Shown: positions 8,827-17,419, counted from the stretch's first letter. The stretch: 64,000 bases of DNA from Planifilum sp021793745 (GCA_937983105.1 CALKAM010000031.1:62001-126000), one strand, 5' to 3'. The notes: generated by a model from the sequence alone, not told the origin. A program made the numbers and translations.

Positions 8827-9702
8827 TCAAATATGGAGCTTTTCAAGCAGATCCCGGATATGGCGCTGTTCGGCCTCCGTCGGAGGCACGAGGGGCAGCC
8901 GCACCGTCAGTTCACACAATCCCTTCAGGTGCATGGCATATTTGACGGGAACCGGATTGGCGGTGATGAACAAGCCCTCAAACAGCGGAGTATACTGCTG
9001 GTGCAAACGGGCCGCCCTCCGGACGTCGCCGGCGAAAAAGGCCTCCATCATCTCCTTCAATTGGAGACCGACCAGGTGGCTGGCCACGCTGACGACCCCG
9101 ACCCCTCCCACAGACAGGATCGGCAGCAGGAATTTGTCGTCTCCGCTGTAGACCGCCACCCTATCCGGTACGCGGGACGCCAGTTCCGTCACCTGCGACA
9201 AGTCGCCGCTCGCTTCCTTGATCGCCACCACGTTGTCCAACTCCGTCAGCCGGACCATGGTGTCGACGGAGATGTTCATCCCGGTCCGCCCGGGAACATT
9301 GTAGAGCATCACCGGGAGGGAGGTGGACTCGGCGATCCGTTTAAAATGGCGGTACAAGCCCTCCTGGGACGGTTTGTTGTAATAGGGGCCGACCAACATG
9401 ACCCCGTCCACCCCCGCCTCCTCCGCCTCCTTCGTCAGCTGGACGGAGGCTTCGGTGTTGTTGCTGCCCGTTCCGGCGATCACTTTGATCCGGCCGTCCA
9501 CCTGCCGGCTCACCCGGCGGAAAAGCTCCAGCTTTTCCTCTTGTTGGAGGGTCGGCGACTCCCCGGTGGTACCGGCCACCACGAGGGAATCCGTTCCCGT
9601 TTGAATCAGATGTTCAACAAGTTTTGAAACCTGCTCCCAATCGATCGCTCCGTCCCGGGTGAACGGAGTAATCATCGCTGTCACCAATCTGCCAAATTGC
9701 AC
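8827..9702 (-). CDS. dapA: 4-hydroxy-tetrahydrodipicolinate synthase
   Basis: Condenses pyruvate with aspartate semialdehyde, the branch step to lysine, meso-diaminopimelate and dipicolinate. From the GTG at 9702 it has 291 residues beginning MQFGRLVTAMITPF, which matches the Bacillus start; the ATG at 9711 directly abuts GGAGG and is unlikely. Family motifs are present: GTTGESPTL, the Schiff-base lysine in VVAIKEASG, and the tyrosine in MLYNVPGRTG. It is the third gene after asd and dapG, so the operon feeds both cell-wall DAP and, through dpaAB, spore dipicolinic acid. Confidence 0.95.
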   Translation of the reverse strand: MQFGRLVTAMITPFTRDGAIDWEQVSKLVEHLIQTGTDSLVVAGTTGESPTLQQEEKLELFRRVSRQVDGRIKVIAGTGSNNTEASVQLTKEAEEAGVDGVMLVGPYYNKPSQEGLYRHFKRIAESTSLPVMLYNVPGRTGMNISVDTMVRLTELDNVVAIKEASGDLSQVTELASRVPDRVAVYSGDDKFLLPILSVGGVGVVSVASHLVGLQLKEMMEAFFAGDVRRAARLHQQYTPLFEGLFITANPVPVKYAMHLKGLCELTVRLPLVPPTEAEQRHIRDLLEKLHI

Positions 9703-9755
9703 GTCAGTCATCCTCCATTTGTGATGTCGTGGCGATGTTTCGCCCTACCTTCGCG

Positions 9756-10985
9756 CTATTGATAACGAATCTTGTGAAGCTCAAACTTGCGGTGAAGAGA
9801 CCGAACCGCCTTTTGCATATCTTCCCCTCGCACCAGGACCCAAATGGTGGTATGGGAGTCCGCCGATTGCAAGATCTGAACATCCTCCTCCGCAAGGGCC
9901 TCCACAATTTTGGCCATGACACCGGGCACCCCCGCGATGCCGGCACCCACCGCGGAAACCTTGGCGCAGTTCCGGTGGAGTTCCGCCTCAAAACCCAATT
10001 CCTGCAAGATGGCTTCGGCACGGTCCGCCCATTCGTCAAAAACCGTGTACGCCACACCGCTCGGGTTTACATTGATGAAATCGATGCTGATTCCATTTTC
10101 AGCCATCGCCTTGAACACCCTCAGCTGCAGATCGTACTGCCCTTCCCCCGCCCGAACTTTGATCTGGGTGACACCCGGAACCTGCGTAATTCCTGTAATC
10201 AGCCGGTCGTTCACTTCCCCGGCCAAACGGTTCACTTCCCGCTGATGGGTGACGAGGGTACCGGGGCTATCGGAGTGGGTGGAACGGACGCGGATCGGAA
10301 CATTGGTCTGCATGGCGATCTCCACGGCCCGGGGATGAATCACCTTGGCCCCTTGAAAGGCGAGGTTGCACATCTCCGTGTAGGTGACCGTACTTAAAGG
10401 CACCGCCTCTTCCACGATGCGGGGATCCGCCGTCATGATCCCGTTCACATCGGTGAAGATATCCACCATTTCCGCTCCCAGGGCGACCCCGAGGGCTGTG
10501 GCGGTCGTGTCGCTTCCTCCGCGCCCGAGGGTGGTGATCTCCCCTTCGGTCGTCCGGCCCTGGAACCCGGCGACGATCACCGGCCGTCCCTTTTCCAGTT
10601 CCTGGCGGACCCGGACGGGATTGACGGTGATGATCTGGGCATTGGTATGATCATTGTTGGTGATGATCCCCGCCTGCCCCCCTGTCAGCACACAGCTGTC
10701 AATCCCTTTGGATCGAAGGAGGCTGGCCAGGATGGATGCGGAAATGATCTCTCCGCAGTGAAGGAGTAAATCCAACTCCCGGGGCAATAGGGCGTTGCCG
10801 TTGCTTTTGACCCATTCCAGCAGGGTATCGGTGGCGTAGGGAGACCCCTTCCTTCCCATCGCCGAAACGACAACCACCAAATGATACCCGTCATCCAAGG
10901 CAGTCTGTATATGGTGAATCACCCGTTCCCGCAATTCCGGTGTCGCCAGGGAAGTGCCTCCAAATTTTTGAACCAGAATCTTCAT
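9756..10985 (-). CDS. dapG: Aspartate kinase I
   Basis: Phosphorylates aspartate at the head of the lysine/threonine/methionine pathway. It has 409 residues, near the 404 of B. subtilis DapG. The N-terminal amino-acid kinase domain opens with KFGGTS (residues 7-12) and includes GRGGSDTTATALG. The C-terminal 150 residues carry paired ACT domains (QIKVRAGEGQYDLQLRVF; AKVSAVGAGIAGVPGVMAK), the site of end-product control. It lies 13 bases downstream of asd and 53 upstream of dapA. The DapG-type isozyme (diaminopimelate-inhibited in B. subtilis) is favoured by this operon position. Confidence 0.95.
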   Translation of the reverse strand: MKILVQKFGGTSLATPELRERVIHHIQTALDDGYHLVVVVSAMGRKGSPYATDTLLEWVKSNGNALLPRELDLLLHCGEIISASILASLLRSKGIDSCVLTGGQAGIITNNDHTNAQIITVNPVRVRQELEKGRPVIVAGFQGRTTEGEITTLGRGGSDTTATALGVALGAEMVDIFTDVNGIMTADPRIVEEAVPLSTVTYTEMCNLAFQGAKVIHPRAVEIAMQTNVPIRVRSTHSDSPGTLVTHQREVNRLAGEVNDRLITGITQVPGVTQIKVRAGEGQYDLQLRVFKAMAENGISIDFINVNPSGVAYTVFDEWADRAEAILQELGFEAELHRNCAKVSAVGAGIAGVPGVMAKIVEALAEEDVQILQSADSHTTIWVLVRGEDMQKAVRSLHRKFELHKIRYQ

Positions 10986-10998
10986 GCCCTGCCCCCTT

Positions 10999-12033
10999 CT
11001 ACTGGTCGGCGGATACGAGGAGTTCTGCGATTTGTACCGTATTGGTCGCCGCTCCCTTTAACAGGTTATCCGCTACGACCCATAGGTGAAGTCCTTTGGG
11101 ATTGTGCAAATCGCGGCGGATTCGTCCCACAAAAACCTCGTGACGATCGGCCGCTTCCAGCGGCATGGGATACACCTGCTCGAAAATATCATCTTGAACG
11201 ATGATGCCCGGCGCTTCCGCCAAAATGCGGCGAACCGCCTCCGGATCCGCTTCCTCCTTCAATTCCACATAGATCGACTCGCTGTGCCCGCGGACAACCG
11301 GAATGCGCACGCAGGTGGCGCTTACCTGGATGGTCTCGTCATCGAAAATCTTTTGGGTCTCCCGGACCATTTTCATCTCTTCCAATGTGTACCCGTTTTC
11401 CTGGGCAACATCGCACTGCGGAATGGCGTTAAAGGCGATGGGGTAATGCTTGGACAGCTTGCTCACCGGCAGCACTTCACAGGAAGGCTCTTCGCCGCTT
11501 ACCACCGCCCGGGTTTGACGGTTCAATTCCTCGATCGCCTGCCAACCGGAGCCGGAGACCGCCTGATACGTCGAAACGATGACCCGTTCCAACCCATACC
11601 GGTCACGGAGCGGCTTTAAGGCGACGACCATCTGAATCGTCGAACAGTTGGGATTGGCGATAATCCCCTTATGTTCCCGAACCTTGGATCCGTTCACTTC
11701 AGGGACGATCAGGGGCACATCGGGGTCCATTCGAAAGGCATTAGTATTGTCAATCACGACGGCTCCCCGTGCCACCGCCTCCGGCGCCAGCCTGGCGCTG
11801 ATGCCCCCGCCGGCGCTGAACAGCGCGATATCTACGCCTTCAAAGGCATCGGGAGTGGCTTCGCGGACAACCACCTCTTCACCCCGGAAACGAACCTTTT
11901 TGCCCGCGGATCGAGCCGAAGCCAGGGGACGAAGTTCCCCGACGGGGAACGAACGCTCCTCCAGGATTTTCAGCATCTGTTCTCCGACAGCTCCCGTGGC
12001 TCCCACCACTGCAACCGTATAAGATTTCGCCAT
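10999..12033 (-). CDS. asd: Aspartate-semialdehyde dehydrogenase
   Basis: NADPH-dependent reduction of aspartyl phosphate to the semialdehyde. The ATG at 12033 (GGGGG nine bases upstream) gives 344 residues starting MAKSYTVAVVGATGAVG, with the Rossmann glycine motif at residues 10-17 and the catalytic cysteine at 130 in NPNCSTIQM; PVVRGHSESIYVE holds the substrate-site histidine. The frame stays open to 12183 but that part overlaps a structured leader. First gene of asd-dapG-dapA, downstream of dpaAB as in B. subtilis. Confidence 0.95.
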   Translation of the reverse strand: MAKSYTVAVVGATGAVGEQMLKILEERSFPVGELRPLASARSAGKKVRFRGEEVVVREATPDAFEGVDIALFSAGGGISARLAPEAVARGAVVIDNTNAFRMDPDVPLIVPEVNGSKVREHKGIIANPNCSTIQMVVALKPLRDRYGLERVIVSTYQAVSGSGWQAIEELNRQTRAVVSGEEPSCEVLPVSKLSKHYPIAFNAIPQCDVAQENGYTLEEMKMVRETQKIFDDETIQVSATCVRIPVVRGHSESIYVELKEEADPEAVRRILAEAPGIIVQDDIFEQVYPMPLEAADRHEVFVGRIRRDLHNPKGLHLWVVADNLLKGAATNTVQIAELLVSADQ

Positions 12034-12161
12034 GTTTGAAGTCCCCCTCTCCCGAACATTCCAGTTACCATGCGGTCCCTTGGCATCCATTTCCCCAAGG
12101 TAAAAAGCTCCGGCCGCACTTTGAAAGATGCACATCGGCCAAAGGCTCCCAATGAAAGGAT

Positions 12162-12201
12162 CCTGGAAACCGTTTTTCGGCAAAAACCGACGGTCTCCAG
12201 G
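12162..12201 (-). other. Strong hairpin in the asd leader
   Basis: CCTGGA...TCCAGG encloses a long imperfect stem (GACCGT with ACGGTT, then a GTTTTT/AAAAAC inner stem). It lies in the transcribed leader about 130 bases before the asd start. There is no U tract behind it, so it is not a plain terminator. I do not recognise lysine-riboswitch or T-box signature sequences around it. Confidence 0.5.
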
Positions 12202-12287
12202 AAAGTCCAGCCCGTATCCCGAAGGAATCCGACGTGTCCGCGGCTTCCCTCATCCAAATCCGAGAAAGCCTTCGCCTTGGGGAATTG

Positions 12288-12314
12288 ATTATCACGCCTG
12301 CGACCTGGTGTCAA
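12288..12314 (-). promoter_or_regulatory. Candidate promoter for asd-dapG-dapA
   Basis: Minus-strand TTGACA (12314-12309) followed after 15 bases by GATAAT (12293-12288), directly behind the dpaB stop codon. The spacing is short. It would give a leader of about 245 bases, the only long untranslated stretch in this operon. Confidence 0.5.
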
Positions 12315-12326
12315 GTCTCTTTTCTA

Positions 12327-12929
12327 TTATGAAGTCAAGTAGCGGTATTTTTCAACTATCAGCGGTTGGAGTTGCTTTCCTTCCATGGCCGCAGCACACG
12401 TTTCCGGGATCAGCTCCATGCGGGCGACCATGGAATTGGGCTTTTTCTCGGGATGATCCTGGCCAAAGGGGACAAAGTAAATATTTTTCGCAGGCAACAG
12501 GCGTGCCAGATTGGCTGCATTGAGACCCAACGCATCGTTGGTGGAGATCGCCACCACCACGGGACGATGATTTCGCATTTGAGCCTTGGCGGCCATGAGG
12601 ACGGGACCGTCGGTCAAGGCATTGGCCAACCGGGCCAGGGTGTTTCCGGTGCAGGGGGCGATCACCAGGCAATCCAACAGCTTTTTCGGCCCGATCGGTT
12701 CCGCTTCCGGAACGGTTGTGATCATCGGTTCGGGAGTGATCTTTCGGATCTTGGCCAGCCACTCCTCGGCTTTCCCGAAGCGGCTGTCGACGGTAGCCAC
12801 CGTATGAGATACGATGGGAATCACCCGGGCACCGGACTGAACGAGACGCTCCATCTGGGGCAACACTTCATCGTGGGTACAATGGGATCCCGTCAGAGCA
12901 AATCCGATCGTCTTTCCCTGCAGATTCAT
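12327..12929 (-). CDS. dpaB: Dipicolinate synthase subunit B
   Basis: Flavoprotein-like partner of DpaA that makes dipicolinic acid in the mother cell during sporulation, 200 residues. It opens MNLQGKTIGFALTGSHCTHD and has the phosphopantothenoylcysteine decarboxylase-like fold, with LVIAPCTGNTLARLANA and a C-terminal KNIYFVPFGQDHPEKKPNS. The start overlaps the dpaA stop by four bases (ATGA). The pair sits between ymxH and asd, as spoVFA/spoVFB do in B. subtilis. Confidence 0.93.
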   Translation of the reverse strand: MNLQGKTIGFALTGSHCTHDEVLPQMERLVQSGARVIPIVSHTVATVDSRFGKAEEWLAKIRKITPEPMITTVPEAEPIGPKKLLDCLVIAPCTGNTLARLANALTDGPVLMAAKAQMRNHRPVVVAISTNDALGLNAANLARLLPAKNIYFVPFGQDHPEKKPNSMVARMELIPETCAAAMEGKQLQPLIVEKYRYLTS

Positions 12930-13828
12930 CCTGTCCTCTTTCCCTCCTTCCCATCATTTTGGGACAGATCCTGAACAATGGTCATCGCGAGAATGCGGCC
13001 GGCCGTTTTCGGGGCGACAAGTCCCGGAAGGCTGGGAGCAAGGAGCGCTTTGATTCCCCGTTTTTCCGCGTAATCAAAGTCCACACCCCCGGGTTTGGAC
13101 GCCAAATCGATGATCACCGCCTGATGGGGCATTTGGGTGATTACGCGCGATGTGACCACGAGGGCCGGCACCGTATTAAACAGCAGGTCGACATCCTCCA
13201 CCTGATCGGCAAGCTCCTCGATGGAAAAGGGCGTGACCCCCATCTCGTACGCCCGGGCAAAAAGGTCACTTTGCCGGACCCCTACGCGGACCTTAGCGCC
13301 CAATCCGTGGAGCGTGCGGGCCAAGGTCATGCCCACTCTCCCCAATCCCAGCACGATGCAGGTGGAACCGTGGATGGTGATGTCCGTGTTTTGGATGGCC
13401 ATCATCAAAGCGCCTTCCACCGTAGGAATCGAATTGTAGATGGCCACATCATTCCGTTCCAAAAGTTCCACCAGCCGTTTATGATGTTTCTCGCAGAGAT
13501 AGCGCAGATAGGGTTTGGCCATTCCGGCGTAGATCACGGCCTGTTCCGGAAGGGCTTCGATATGCTCTTCGGTGAAATAGAGCATTTTCTTCGTAAAGAT
13601 ACTGTCCACATAACCGCGATCATCCGTACCGACAATGGGTAAAATCAATACGTCCACCGTTTTCATCAGATCGGAGGTCAAGTCCCGGTTTGTCGCCTCA
13701 ATGAACGGGTTCTGCAAATTGTCAAAGCCCACGAGACTGACATTGGCCCGTTTGTTGATGCATTCTTTGATGATTTCCAGTTGCCGGGCATCCCCTCCGA
13801 GAAAAACCACATGTTTACCAGCCAGCAT
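12926..13828 (-). CDS. dpaA: Dipicolinate synthase subunit A
   Basis: NAD(P)-dependent oxidoreductase subunit converting dihydrodipicolinate to dipicolinic acid, the spore-core chelator. It has 300 residues: an N-terminal DpaA domain (HVVFLGGDARQLEIIKE) and a Rossmann domain with CIVLGLGRVGMTLARTLHGL near residue 160, plus LASKPGGVDFDYA towards the end. The ATG at 13828 abuts AAGG but AAAGGGG lies ten bases upstream. A terminator after ymxH separates it from upstream genes, so dpaAB needs its own, probably late sporulation, promoter. Confidence 0.93.
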   Translation of the reverse strand: MLAGKHVVFLGGDARQLEIIKECINKRANVSLVGFDNLQNPFIEATNRDLTSDLMKTVDVLILPIVGTDDRGYVDSIFTKKMLYFTEEHIEALPEQAVIYAGMAKPYLRYLCEKHHKRLVELLERNDVAIYNSIPTVEGALMMAIQNTDITIHGSTCIVLGLGRVGMTLARTLHGLGAKVRVGVRQSDLFARAYEMGVTPFSIEELADQVEDVDLLFNTVPALVVTSRVITQMPHQAVIIDLASKPGGVDFDYAEKRGIKALLAPSLPGLVAPKTAGRILAMTIVQDLSQNDGKEGKRTG

Positions 13829-13899
13829 CCTTCCTGTACCCCTTTCCCTGCAGCTCCATCCGACTTCCTCCCCACCGGCTGAAGAAGTTTCTCGCTTTC

Positions 13900-13930
13900 T
13901 GATTCCATCTTATGAAAGGAGCAAACCAAC
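13900..13930 (-). promoter_or_regulatory. Possible sigma-K-type promoter for dpaAB
   Basis: Upstream of dpaA the minus strand reads CATAAGATG, one mismatch from the sigma-K -10 CATANNNTA, with AC about 17 bases before it. In B. subtilis the orthologous operon is sigma-K dependent. The motif is short, so this is tentative and boundaries are approximate. Confidence 0.35.
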
Positions 13931-13957
13931 GGTTACCTCCCCAAAAAACCGGTTCCA

Positions 13958-13984
13958 TAAAAAAAGAGTCCGCGGTGCGGACTC
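13958..13984 (-). terminator. Terminator after ymxH
   Basis: 8-bp stem GAGTCCGC with a 3-base loop at 13966-13984, followed on the minus strand by TTTTTTT. It starts 18 bases after the ymxH stop. Confidence 0.88.
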
Positions 13985-14001
13985 GGAAAAGTAGACATCC
14001 T

Positions 14002-14253
14002 TTACCAGCTGGAGGTGCCGGCCTTGCCAAGGGCCACGATCACCATCTCGGGGCCGACTTTGCGGATGCTCCCCCACTCCAGGGTGATTTCCTCCCTCTT
14101 TTTCCGAAAAAGCGAACTCCCCGACGACAAAACCAAAGATTTCACCTTTCCGGTCCCTGGATCGACCACCAGGTCCGCTTGACCCATTAATCCCAACCGT
14201 TCGCCGTTGACCAAATCGATCAATTCCTTTTCGGCCAATTCACTCCAGCGCAT
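14002..14253 (-). CDS. ymxH: YlmC/YmxH-family PRC-barrel sporulation protein
   Basis: Small PRC-barrel protein of 83 residues, family YlmC/YmxH, conserved in spore formers and of unknown biochemical role. The ATG at 14253 gives MRWSELAEKELIDLVNGERL, matching the family N-terminus, with GAAGGGGG seven bases upstream; the frame extends to 14277 with an arginine-rich run that looks untranslated. The second half (GKVKSLVLSSGSS, then EEITLEWGSIRKVGPEMVIV) is the second barrel repeat. It sits just upstream of dpaA, as in B. subtilis. Confidence 0.85.
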   Translation of the reverse strand: MRWSELAEKELIDLVNGERLGLMGQADLVVDPGTGKVKSLVLSSGSSLFRKKREEITLEWGSIRKVGPEMVIVALGKAGTSSW

Positions 14254-14336
14254 CCCCATCCCCCTTCTCCGCCACAAGCTCCTATGCTATACGTTATTGA
14301 AGAAGAGGACCGATTATTTCTCCCGGGATGAAAATA

Positions 14337-14379
14337 CAAAAAAGCGGTCACTCCCGGCATTATCCGGGATAGGACCGCT
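14337..14379 (-). terminator. Terminator overlapping the end of the Spo0E-like gene
   Basis: A 7-bp outer stem AGCGGTC/GACCGCT (14343-14379) encloses a smaller CCCGG/CCGGG stem. TTTTTT follows on the minus strand. The Spo0E-like stop codon at 14360 lies inside the hairpin. Confidence 0.85.
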
Positions 14380-14560
14380 CCGTCGCACCTATCTCCTTCT
14401 TCTTATAAAACTCGAGAATCAGTTCATCGAGCTGTCTGCTGACCGACAGCACTTCATCCGCGGAAAGGCGGAAACCGTTTTGGCTGATCGTCCTGTACAG
14501 CTTCTCCCGCATCCTTTCCATGTCCTGCTCGATCGTTTTCACTGAAATCCACCCCGCCAT
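14360..14560 (-). CDS. Spo0E-family aspartyl-phosphate phosphatase
   Basis: Predicted to dephosphorylate the Spo0A response regulator and so restrain entry into sporulation. It is 66 residues, two helices, with the family signature SRQLDELILEFY at residues 41-52 (the SQELD-type motif whose aspartate is catalytic). Upstream in-frame methionines at 1, 14 and 17 are all possible starts; the first gives the best coverage of helix 1. It is monocistronic or follows dut, and ends in its own terminator. This gene is not at this place in B. subtilis. Confidence 0.8.
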   Translation of the reverse strand: MAGWISVKTIEQDMERMREKLYRTISQNGFRLSADEVLSVSRQLDELILEFYKKKEIGATERSYPG

Positions 14561-14583
14561 CCGCCCCTATTGGCCGTGTTACG

Positions 14584-15033
14584 CTATGTGCCGGTATGAC
14601 CGAACCCCCCTCCGCCCCGTTCCGTGGTGCTGAGCTGATCCGTTTCCATCAACCGGACGTCGAGGATACGCCCAAATACCAACTGGGCAATCCGATCACC
14701 CCTGTGCACGACAAACGGTTCACTCCCCAGGTTGATCAGAATCACGCCCACTTCCCCCCGGTAATCGGCATCGATGGTTCCCGGACTGTTCAACACGGCG
14801 ATCCCGTGTTTCAGGGCCAATCCGCTCCGGGAACGAACCTGGGCTTCCACGCCATCGGGCATTTCCAGGGCAATCCCCGTGGGGATCAGCTGCCGCTGAC
14901 CGGGCGACAGGGTTAGCGGCTGATCGATGGCGGCAAAGAGGTCGAATCCGCTGGCGCCGCGGGACATCTTCCGGGGAAGGGGAAGATCCTCGTTTCCCGG
15001 CAACCGCCGGATAGGAATCTCAAACAAGGGCAT
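14584..15033 (-). CDS. dut: Deoxyuridine 5'-triphosphate nucleotidohydrolase (dUTPase)
   Basis: Hydrolyses dUTP to dUMP and keeps uracil out of DNA. The 149 residues hold all five trimeric dUTPase motifs: ASGFDLFA, RSRSGLALKHG, GTIDADYRGEVGV, RIAQLVFGRI and the C-terminal glycine-rich ERGGGGFGHTGT that closes over the active site. The start overlaps the mlpA stop by 14 bases, implying coupling. Confidence 0.95.
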   Translation of the reverse strand: MPLFEIPIRRLPGNEDLPLPRKMSRGASGFDLFAAIDQPLTLSPGQRQLIPTGIALEMPDGVEAQVRSRSGLALKHGIAVLNSPGTIDADYRGEVGVILINLGSEPFVVHRGDRIAQLVFGRILDVRLMETDQLSTTERGGGGFGHTGT

Positions 15034-16273
15034 CCCTCCTGTATGTGGAGGGGATCTCGCCGGTGGGAGAGATCATCGCCAGGGAAACCGGTTGGGTAAA
15101 GAGCGTCTGAACCAAATCGCGAATATCTTCAGGGGTCACCTGTTCAATGCGCTCGATCATTTCATCCAGAGTCATGTGCTTCTCCAACAACAGCTCGTTC
15201 CTCCCCAGCCGGCTCATCCGGTTGCTGGTGCTTTCCAGGCTGAGCATGTACCCGCTCTTCAACTGTTCCTTTGCCTTGTTCAATTCGGAAGCTCCCACAC
15301 CCGACTCCCGGATTTCCTCCAAAATATCAAAGATCAGGCATATCAACTCGTTTTCCTGTCCGGGACCCGTTCCCGCATAGATGGCAAACAGGCCGCAATC
15401 CCGGTAGGCAATATGATAGGAATAGACCGAATAGGCCAACCCCCGCTCTTCCCGCACCCGTTGAAACAAGCGAGAACTCATGTTCCCCCCCAACATGTTG
15501 TTCAGCAAAATCAGTGCATAAATCCGCGGGTCCTGAATCGCCAGACCGGGAAGTCCCAAGCAGAGATGCGTCTGCTCCGTCGGCTTCTTGCGGACAATCA
15601 CATCCGCATGGTAAACCGGTCTTCGGCACACAGGGGTGTCATCGCCGCTTGAAAAACCGGAAAAGTACTTTTGGATTTGGTCGAGGAAATCGTCCGGCAA
15701 ATGCCCGGCCAAGGCGATCACGGTTTGATCGGGACGATAATACTGACGACGATAATTTTCCAGGCGGGACCGATCAAACTTCTGAACATTTTCGACGCTG
15801 CCGAGGATGGGAAAGCCCAGGGGGTGGTCCCCCATCACCGCCTTGGAGAGGAGATCATGGACGAGATCGTCCGGGGTATCCTCCACCATGCGGATCTCCT
15901 CGATGACGACCTTTTGTTCCTTATCAATTTCCTCATCGGGGAGCGTCGACCCGAAAAACATGTCCGCCAGGATCTCCAAAGCGGCTGAAAAGTGCTGATC
16001 CAACACCTTCGCATAGAAACAGGTCAGTTCCTTCGACGTAAAGGCATTCACCTGACCGCCGATCTCGTCGAAGGCCTCGGCCAGCTGCCGGGCGGTCCGC
16101 TTCTTCGTCCCTTTGAACATCATGTGCTCGAGAAAATGCGATATCCCGTTGACTTCATCCGTTTCATTGCGGGAACCCGTGCCGATCCAAAAGCCGAAAG
16201 CGATGGAGCGGACATAGGGTATCGATTCAGCGACGATACGCACGCCGTTGGGCAAAGTGTGCCTGACGATCAC
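15020..16273 (-). CDS. mlpA: M16-family zinc peptidase MlpA (YmxG)
   Basis: Processing-peptidase-like zinc protease of 417 residues. The inverted zinc motif HFLEH is at residues 46-50 and the third ligand is in the downstream EEIRMVEDTPDD region. The C-terminal half (LGLPGLAIQDPRIYALILLN, SRLFQRVREERGLAYSVYSY) is the inactive M16 repeat. GTG start at 16273 with GGAGGATCCCT upstream. Family members in B. subtilis have been linked to regulation of protease production. It lies between ylxY and dut. Confidence 0.92.
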   Translation of the reverse strand: MIVRHTLPNGVRIVAESIPYVRSIAFGFWIGTGSRNETDEVNGISHFLEHMMFKGTKKRTARQLAEAFDEIGGQVNAFTSKELTCFYAKVLDQHFSAALEILADMFFGSTLPDEEIDKEQKVVIEEIRMVEDTPDDLVHDLLSKAVMGDHPLGFPILGSVENVQKFDRSRLENYRRQYYRPDQTVIALAGHLPDDFLDQIQKYFSGFSSGDDTPVCRRPVYHADVIVRKKPTEQTHLCLGLPGLAIQDPRIYALILLNNMLGGNMSSRLFQRVREERGLAYSVYSYHIAYRDCGLFAIYAGTGPGQENELICLIFDILEEIRESGVGASELNKAKEQLKSGYMLSLESTSNRMSRLGRNELLLEKHMTLDEMIERIEQVTPEDIRDLVQTLFTQPVSLAMISPTGEIPSTYRRDALV

Positions 16274-16350
16274 AGGGATCCTCCTTACATTTCCAATAGC
16301 GCAAATTCGCGCGAAAAAATCGTAACAATGGAAGCAACAATCTCACTATA

Positions 16351-17337
16351 TCAGAACGACACCATCGGCTCAACCGGCTCCAAGCGCTGGGGGGACAAAA
16401 CCTCGCTGACGGTTCCCAGCCGCAGCCCCTTTTCCTGAATCACCCGAATGATCTCCGGAAGGGCTTTCACCGTGCGGTCCGTCGGATGCATCAGGATGAG
16501 GGAACCACCGGTTACTCCCCGCCTGACCCGTTCCACCATGAGCTGCGGGGTGGAACTTTTTCGCCAATCCACCGTATCCACCGTCCACAGGACCGTCTTC
16601 ATTCCCAGCCGGCTCGCCTCCTCCACCACCGTCTGGTTAAAGTCGCCGGCGGGCGGAGCAAACCATTTGGACCGAAGCCCGAGGGTGTTCTCGATCACCT
16701 GCTCGGTTCGAGAAATCTCCTCCCGGATCCGGGCCGAGGAAAGCTTGCTCATTTGCGGATGCGAATAGCCGTGATTGCCGATTTCGTGCCCTTCCTTCAA
16801 GAGGGCACGTGCCTCCTCCGGATGTTTTTTCAACCAGGAACCATCCAGGAAGAAGGTAGCGGGCACCCTTTCCGAACGCAACACCTGAAGCATACCCGGC
16901 AGATGCTCCGTCCCCCAGGATACGTTCACCATCAGGGCGACCATGGGCTTTCGCTCATTTCCCCGGTAAATGGGTTGGGGCGGAAGGTCGTCCAGGGATA
17001 CCCGGGCGGGCACCACCTTGTAGACCCAGGGGATGGGCGAGCCGGACTTTTGCTTTTTGGCCAGGCGGTAGGTTTCCTCCACATCCACCGCCAAACCGTC
17101 ATATCCGGGGATCGCCTTCCAAACCCTGTCGATTCTCGCATCGACGGGGGGCTCGTGAAGGCGTTTCGCTTCCGCTTCGATTTTGGAACGAAGATCCCCC
17201 CTGGCATAAACCGGCAAAGCCCCCTCCTTTACAGTGGCGATATAGGCGGTCACTGCCGGGGACTGAATGACGGCCAAGAGGAGAGGGAACACCACCAACA
17301 GCCAACCGAGCATCCGGATTCGGGCACCGCGCCGCAC
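16351..17337 (-). CDS. ylxY: Polysaccharide-deacetylase-like protein YlxY
   Basis: Secreted or membrane-anchored NodB-fold protein of 328 residues from the GTG at 17337, which has GGAGGTG nine bases upstream; a GTG at 17367 has no ribosome site. One hydrophobic segment follows a basic N-terminus (VRRGARIRMLGWLLVV). The NodB domain begins near residue 130. Motif 2 is present as HGYSHPQM, but motif 1, normally TFDDG, reads VNVSWGTEH, so both catalytic-site aspartates are missing, as I recall for B. subtilis YlxY. Deacetylase activity is therefore doubtful. Located between pnp and mlpA. Confidence 0.85.
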   Translation of the reverse strand: MRRGARIRMLGWLLVVFPLLLAVIQSPAVTAYIATVKEGALPVYARGDLRSKIEAEAKRLHEPPVDARIDRVWKAIPGYDGLAVDVEETYRLAKKQKSGSPIPWVYKVVPARVSLDDLPPQPIYRGNERKPMVALMVNVSWGTEHLPGMLQVLRSERVPATFFLDGSWLKKHPEEARALLKEGHEIGNHGYSHPQMSKLSSARIREEISRTEQVIENTLGLRSKWFAPPAGDFNQTVVEEASRLGMKTVLWTVDTVDWRKSSTPQLMVERVRRGVTGGSLILMHPTDRTVKALPEIIRVIQEKGLRLGTVSEVLSPQRLEPVEPMVSF

Positions 17338-17419
17338 GGCTATAAGCACCTCCAACTCGTTGTCCACTAAACGTTATGCAGCGGAATAAGTCCATATGAG
17401 CCGGAGGCGCCGACATAAA

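Noticed and set aside
12034..12326. Lysine riboswitch or T-box in front of asd
   Set aside because: Neither the lysine-box core nor the T-box AGGGTGG motif could be found by reading, so only an unclassified leader is reported.
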